From Candidatus Peregrinibacteria bacterium (GTDB taxonomy: Bacteria; Patescibacteriota; Gracilibacteria; UBA1369; LOWO2-01-FULL-3), in NCBI GenBank assembly GCA_003566255.1, contig PXEC01000087.1:1-6289 (forward strand): DNA of 6,289 nt. The letters are read 5' to 3'. The notes beneath the pieces are model-generated. The model worked only from the letters and a program-made list of their open reading frames with translations. It made no database searches and was not told the origin of the DNA. Shown here one piece after another: positions 4,311 to 6,289 of the stretch. The position numbers were made by a program, and so were the translations under genes. The first letter of the stretch is position 1. The number at the start of each line of letters is the position of its first letter.

Positions 4311-6289
4311 AACGCTGCCTCCTCCGGATTTGAAAAGATCCTCTTTTGGAACTCCTTCCGGGAAAAACTCTTTTTCAGCCCTCTCTTGTCCTTCTTCGTC
4401 TCCTTCCGGAGACCCCGTTGATGGTGGTTCTGTCGATGGAGGTTCTTCTTCGGCTTTCGGTTCAATTTTTCGGACGGTTCTTTTGAGGTTTTCCCCGGGG
4501 GGTGTATTTGTTATCCGTCCTTTATCAAGCATGTCCAACAGTTCAGTCGGTGAAACTTTTTTCAATTTTTCATGTTCTCTGGCGCCAAGAGATGTCTGGG
4601 CTCTTGGCTTTCTTGCTATGTCGTCGGGGACTCCGGCTTCGAGAAGAGATCCCAAATAACGGTCGCCGTCTTCTTCCAGTTCAACATCCGCGGGCACAAC
4701 GGAATAAGTCTTATTTTCTTTATCCTCTTCCACTATCATCCATCTTTGGCAACCGTTGTCATCTACATATATGACCTCTTTTGTGATTCTGCCTTTTTCC
4801 TTCAATTCTCCCACTTCTTCCATTGAAGCTTCTCTCTTGTAATCGTGCTGTTTTATCAGTTTTACGAATTCCCCGTAAGAAAATTCCTTTTTTATCCGAT
4901 CAAACCTCAGCTCGTCCGCGACCGATCTGGACAGCCATTCTTTGGGGACGGCATTGACGTTGTGATCAAGAATTATCGTCTTTTCATCTTCATCTATCTC
5001 CGAAATCACGAACGAATGTTCCTCCTCTAAAATTTTGCCGTCTTTGTCAAAACCGGCGATTTTTTTGGTAATATATTTTTGTCCTTTTTCGATGCTTTTC
5101 CCAAACGTCTCGGGGGCTATCCTTTCGTTCAGTTTCTCCAATTCCTCTATTTCTTCATGCGCGTCCACCGCGTTCACCATTTTTAGAAATTCCGAGTAAG
5201 TATCGTTGAACTTTTTTCCTTCCTCGTTTTGATAACTGATTATGAGCCTGCCGGGATTTTCATCGCCCGTGGCTTCATCCCTCTCAAACCACACACCAAG
5301 AATCGTAAAAGTCTCAACTTTTCTGGTGGTTTCTCCGGTTTCTTTATGGGAAATTCCTCTTAGTTTAAGGGGCTCTCCTCCTCCTATTTTTGATTTTGCC
5401 ATTTTCAACAGCCATGCTTTTATCTTTCTGGCGTCGTGCATTTTTATCCCCGCCTGCCCGAAAAGTCTTTCCAGTGCTTCGTATTGGGCTTCCACTCTTT
5501 TCATGTATTTCTCCCTTTCTTCCCTTGGTTTTTCCAGTTCCTTTTCAAGTTTGTCGAATTCTTTGTTGAGCGCGTCCAGTTCCGCTGCCAGTTTTTCGAT
5601 CAGTTCTCGATCCCGCTTCTCTGCTGTGATTGCGCGGTCAAGTTGAGCTTCTTTTTCCAGCATTTTCTTGAAAAGCTCTTTTTGCTTCGGTTCAAGCTCG
5701 TTCAAATTTTCCACTACTTCTTTGGGAGGAAGCTCCGGCGGCCAGTTCGTTTCCTCTAATTGGACTGCTTTTTTCGTCGCTTCAAGCATTTTTTTTGATG
5801 CTGTCGGCAGATCTTCTTCCGGTTTTTTTTCGATCCTAGCTTCTTTCAATCCCTCTAGGATTCGCCTTTCTTGATCGCTTGAGATGGACTCTCCGTGTTC
5901 TTCACTTAATTTTCTAAGTTCCTTCGTTATGTATTTTTTTTCATCATCGGATCCTTCCAAAGCATCGATGAAAAACGTTGCTTTTTTGGCCCTTTCGGGG
6001 AATTTTCCCATCCCCAAAGCTTTCATGAAGTGCTTATAGCCATCGTTTTTCATTTTGTCTAGATCCCCTATGGTGTCCCAAACCTTTTCGAATACGTCGT
6101 CTTTGATCTTTCCTTTTTTGAACAGAACTGCGATTTTTTTGGCGTCTCCCCCTCTTTCCTCCATTGCTTCGCATCTGTCTCTCTGGGGCCGGGTCATTGG
6201 TCTGATCTCTTCTTTTTTTTCTGCTGTTTCCGCTGCTGCTTCCGCTGCCGCTTCGGGTTTTGTGTCCTTTTCCTTTTTTTCCTCTTCAA
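2646..6289 (-). CDS. Giant charged multidomain protein of unknown function (5' end outside window)
   Basis: I do not recognise the function. The frame runs without a stop from the right edge to the TAA at 2646-2648, at least 1213 codons. The ATG at 6195-6197 is probably internal, because the 30 codons before it are open and of the same Ala/Glu/Lys-rich type. Numbering from that Met: residues 1-150 are helical and charged; 160-245 look like a coiled coil; 266-558 hold three degenerate beta-rich repeats with YSEFLK or YGEFVK near the end of the first two; 566-628 are a Pro/Glu/Ser-rich linker; and 630-1183 form a Trp/Tyr-rich domain with segments such as SASDFWALGKAIWEY, QAGFIVLSERGELRW and LGLADFRNWIEWF. 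No transmembrane segment, ATPase, nuclease or protease motif is visible, so a cytosolic scaffold or enzyme of unknown type is possible. Similar large hypothetical proteins occur, as I recall, in Parcubacteria. It lies 87 bp upstream of the RelA/SpoT-like gene and may share its transcript. Confidence 0.9.
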   Translation of the reverse strand, partial: EEEKKEKDTKPEAAAEAAAETAEKKEEIRPMTRPQRDRCEAMEERGGDAKKIAVLFKKGKIKDDVFEKVWDTIGDLDKMKNDGYKHFMKALGMGKFPERAKKATFFIDALEGSDDEKKYITKELRKLSEEHGESISSDQERRILEGLKEARIEKKPEEDLPTASKKMLEATKKAVQLEETNWPPELPPKEVVENLNELEPKQKELFKKMLEKEAQLDRAITAEKRDRELIEKLAAELDALNKEFDKLEKELEKPREEREKYMKRVEAQYEALERLFGQAGIKMHDARKIKAWLLKMAKSKIGGGEPLKLRGISHKETGETTRKVETFTILGVWFERDEATGDENPGRLIISYQNEEGKKFNDTYSEFLKMVNAVDAHEEIEELEKLNERIAPETFGKSIEKGQKYITKKIAGFDKDGKILEEEHSFVISEIDEDEKTIILDHNVNAVPKEWLSRSVADELRFDRIKKEFSYGEFVKLIKQHDYKREASMEEVGELKEKGRITKEVIYVDDNGCQRWMIVEEDKENKTYSVVPADVELEEDGDRYLGSLLEAGVPDDIARKPRAQTSLGAREHEKLKKVSPTELLDMLDKGRITNTPPGENLKRTVRKIEPKAEEEPPSTEPPSTGSPEGDEEGQERAEKEFFPEGVPKEDLFKSGGGSVSTKRGFLRKLWDETYWMSASDFWALGKAIWEYHVRQHERKQKHKIGSVGEKLPWFDKEGARIKKHAENESVSLYKDAFEKTGPDIIQKRLRESRDKDEIQAGFIVLSERGELRWDDVGMWENLNKFIKDDRYRIYVPANGDPASRDKHGRTGEDYLKDAIDHIWEAGKYNEWRFRNNNSFKSKMKSEGYELGERLMAREGGHQKYLENCLRAHKEGKYVNPYEYAGVVMHAVEAGKCAMHYKLYYLVEGVAAENQHGRTILPPDFLGVVNPGSNQFPLLDFLVAKTKRPYWDEKEKKYKESDHVYQLGLADFRNWIEWFDEGNPQSPERCKPTDFVKDFLYERVLPHKETRERTAKGIRRAENMDHEDMPAYGPLVAVDSIESMCTRRAGGDTLTSKAYANIFPGFNQLIKSLAKTGNKNVLKDVIKSYVRYEGIIGNRYKKNRDDLVRLGRTEELSIPTIINGKPANEAIEEIRKVIEGIISVYEGDHPELRHLYNLTKEETPKFRTDKNDRNKQQKIDEAFEMFNTAFEEAINSDKGERMISAIDWKNLSGL
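4314..4502 (-). other. Pro/Glu/Ser-rich flexible linker in the giant protein
   Basis: Codons 566-628 are rich in Pro, Glu, Ser and Gly, contain the doublet PPSTE-PPSTG, and end with SGGGS. This looks like a disordered tether between the repeat region and the C-terminal domain. The two PPST units use different synonymous codons. Confidence 0.65.
4524..5402 (-). repeat. Three degenerate protein repeats in the giant protein
   Basis: Three successive units share a pattern: a hydrophobic strand, an acidic turn, a second strand, then a helix starting with an aromatic-x-EF-like motif. Unit A (5148-5402) has TFTILGVWFERD and YSEFLK. Unit B (4812-5102) has HSFVISEIDEDEKTIIL and YGEFVK. Unit C (4524-4802) has RWMIVEEDKENKTYSVV and SPTELL. 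There is no DNA-level identity, so the duplication is old. Unit C is the most diverged and its edges are uncertain. Confidence 0.5.
5463..5720 (-). other. Predicted coiled coil in the giant protein
   Basis: Codons 160-245 are almost entirely Glu, Lys, Leu, Ala and Arg with few helix breakers, and show heptad-like spacing of Leu, such as LAAELDALNKEFDKLEKELE. A helix-breaking Pro in EKPREE marks a possible hinge. Such a segment suggests oligomerisation or a rigid spacer between the N-terminal region and the repeats. The boundary is judged by eye. Confidence 0.7.
6198..6289 (-). other. Low-complexity Ala/Glu/Lys-rich coding stretch at the right edge
   Basis: The 30 codons upstream of the ATG at 6197 are open in the same frame. 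They read as blocks of Glu and Lys, then alternating Ala and Glu (for example EAAAEAAAE), then EKKEEIRP. The GCN/GAA codons give a near-triplet repeat pattern at 6222-6254. This is why the gene is treated as running off the window and not as starting at 6197. An alternative is that the stretch is a leader, with weak GAAGAG as ribosome site for the ATG. Confidence 0.7.

Noticed and set aside
4231..4659. Open frame of 142 codons on the plus strand
   Set aside because: It is antisense to the linker of the giant gene; its Ser/Gly/Phe-rich sequence mirrors the Pro/Glu/Lys codons on the other strand. No ribosome site or domain supports it.
5242..5646. Open frame of 134 codons on the plus strand, very rich in Ser and Phe
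   Set aside because: It is the mirror image of Glu/Lys/Arg codons of the coiled-coil region and looks like a false membrane protein.
6222..6254. Triplet-like GCT/TCC repeat as a microsatellite or CRISPR-like element
   Set aside because: It is explained by in-frame Ala and Glu codons of the low-complexity protein stretch; there are no spacers or exact units.

Overview
The window looks like ordinary chromosomal DNA from a bacterium with lean, lysine/glutamate-rich proteins. The large uncharacterised protein, the tight gene packing and the style of the threonyl-tRNA synthetase recall Candidate Phyla Radiation (Patescibacteria/Parcubacteria-like) genomes. That placement rests on general resemblance recalled from memory, not on a marker or a search. 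The standard code fits: the visible genes end in TAG, TAA and TAA, and no in-frame TGA has to be read through.

Layout. (1) Bases 1-1122, plus strand: the C-terminal 373 codons of threonyl-tRNA synthetase (thrS), cut by the left edge. It holds the catalytic core with its three zinc ligands and the anticodon-binding domain. (2) Bases 1119-2558, minus strand: a 479-residue protein whose C-terminal half reads as a divergent RelA/SpoT-type nucleotidyltransferase (alarmone-synthetase fold), with a helical N-terminal part and a strongly basic tail. It converges on thrS, and the two stop codons share four bases. (3) Bases 2559-2645: an 87-bp gap with a TTGACA box, a stranded AGGAGGA, and a perfect 8-bp inverted repeat. 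(4) Bases 2646 to the right edge, minus strand: a giant charged protein, at least 1213 codons, open at its 5' end. From N to C it shows an Ala/Glu/Lys-rich stretch, a helical region, a coiled coil, three degenerate beta-rich repeats, a Pro/Glu/Ser linker and a conserved-looking C-terminal domain of about 550 residues with no function I recognise.

How they may work together. The giant gene and the RelA/SpoT-like gene lie head to tail on the same strand and may be co-transcribed. The palindrome in the gap could then adjust the second gene's expression relative to the first, or serve its own promoter. ThrS is transcribed towards this pair and is probably an unrelated housekeeping neighbour. A link between tRNA charging and a nucleotide-alarmone enzyme is tempting, but the sequence does not show one. 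The most interesting unit is the pair of minus-strand genes: a divergent nucleotidyltransferase behind an enormous multidomain protein of unknown function. I see no RNA genes, insertion sequences, CRISPR arrays or clear rho-independent terminators.
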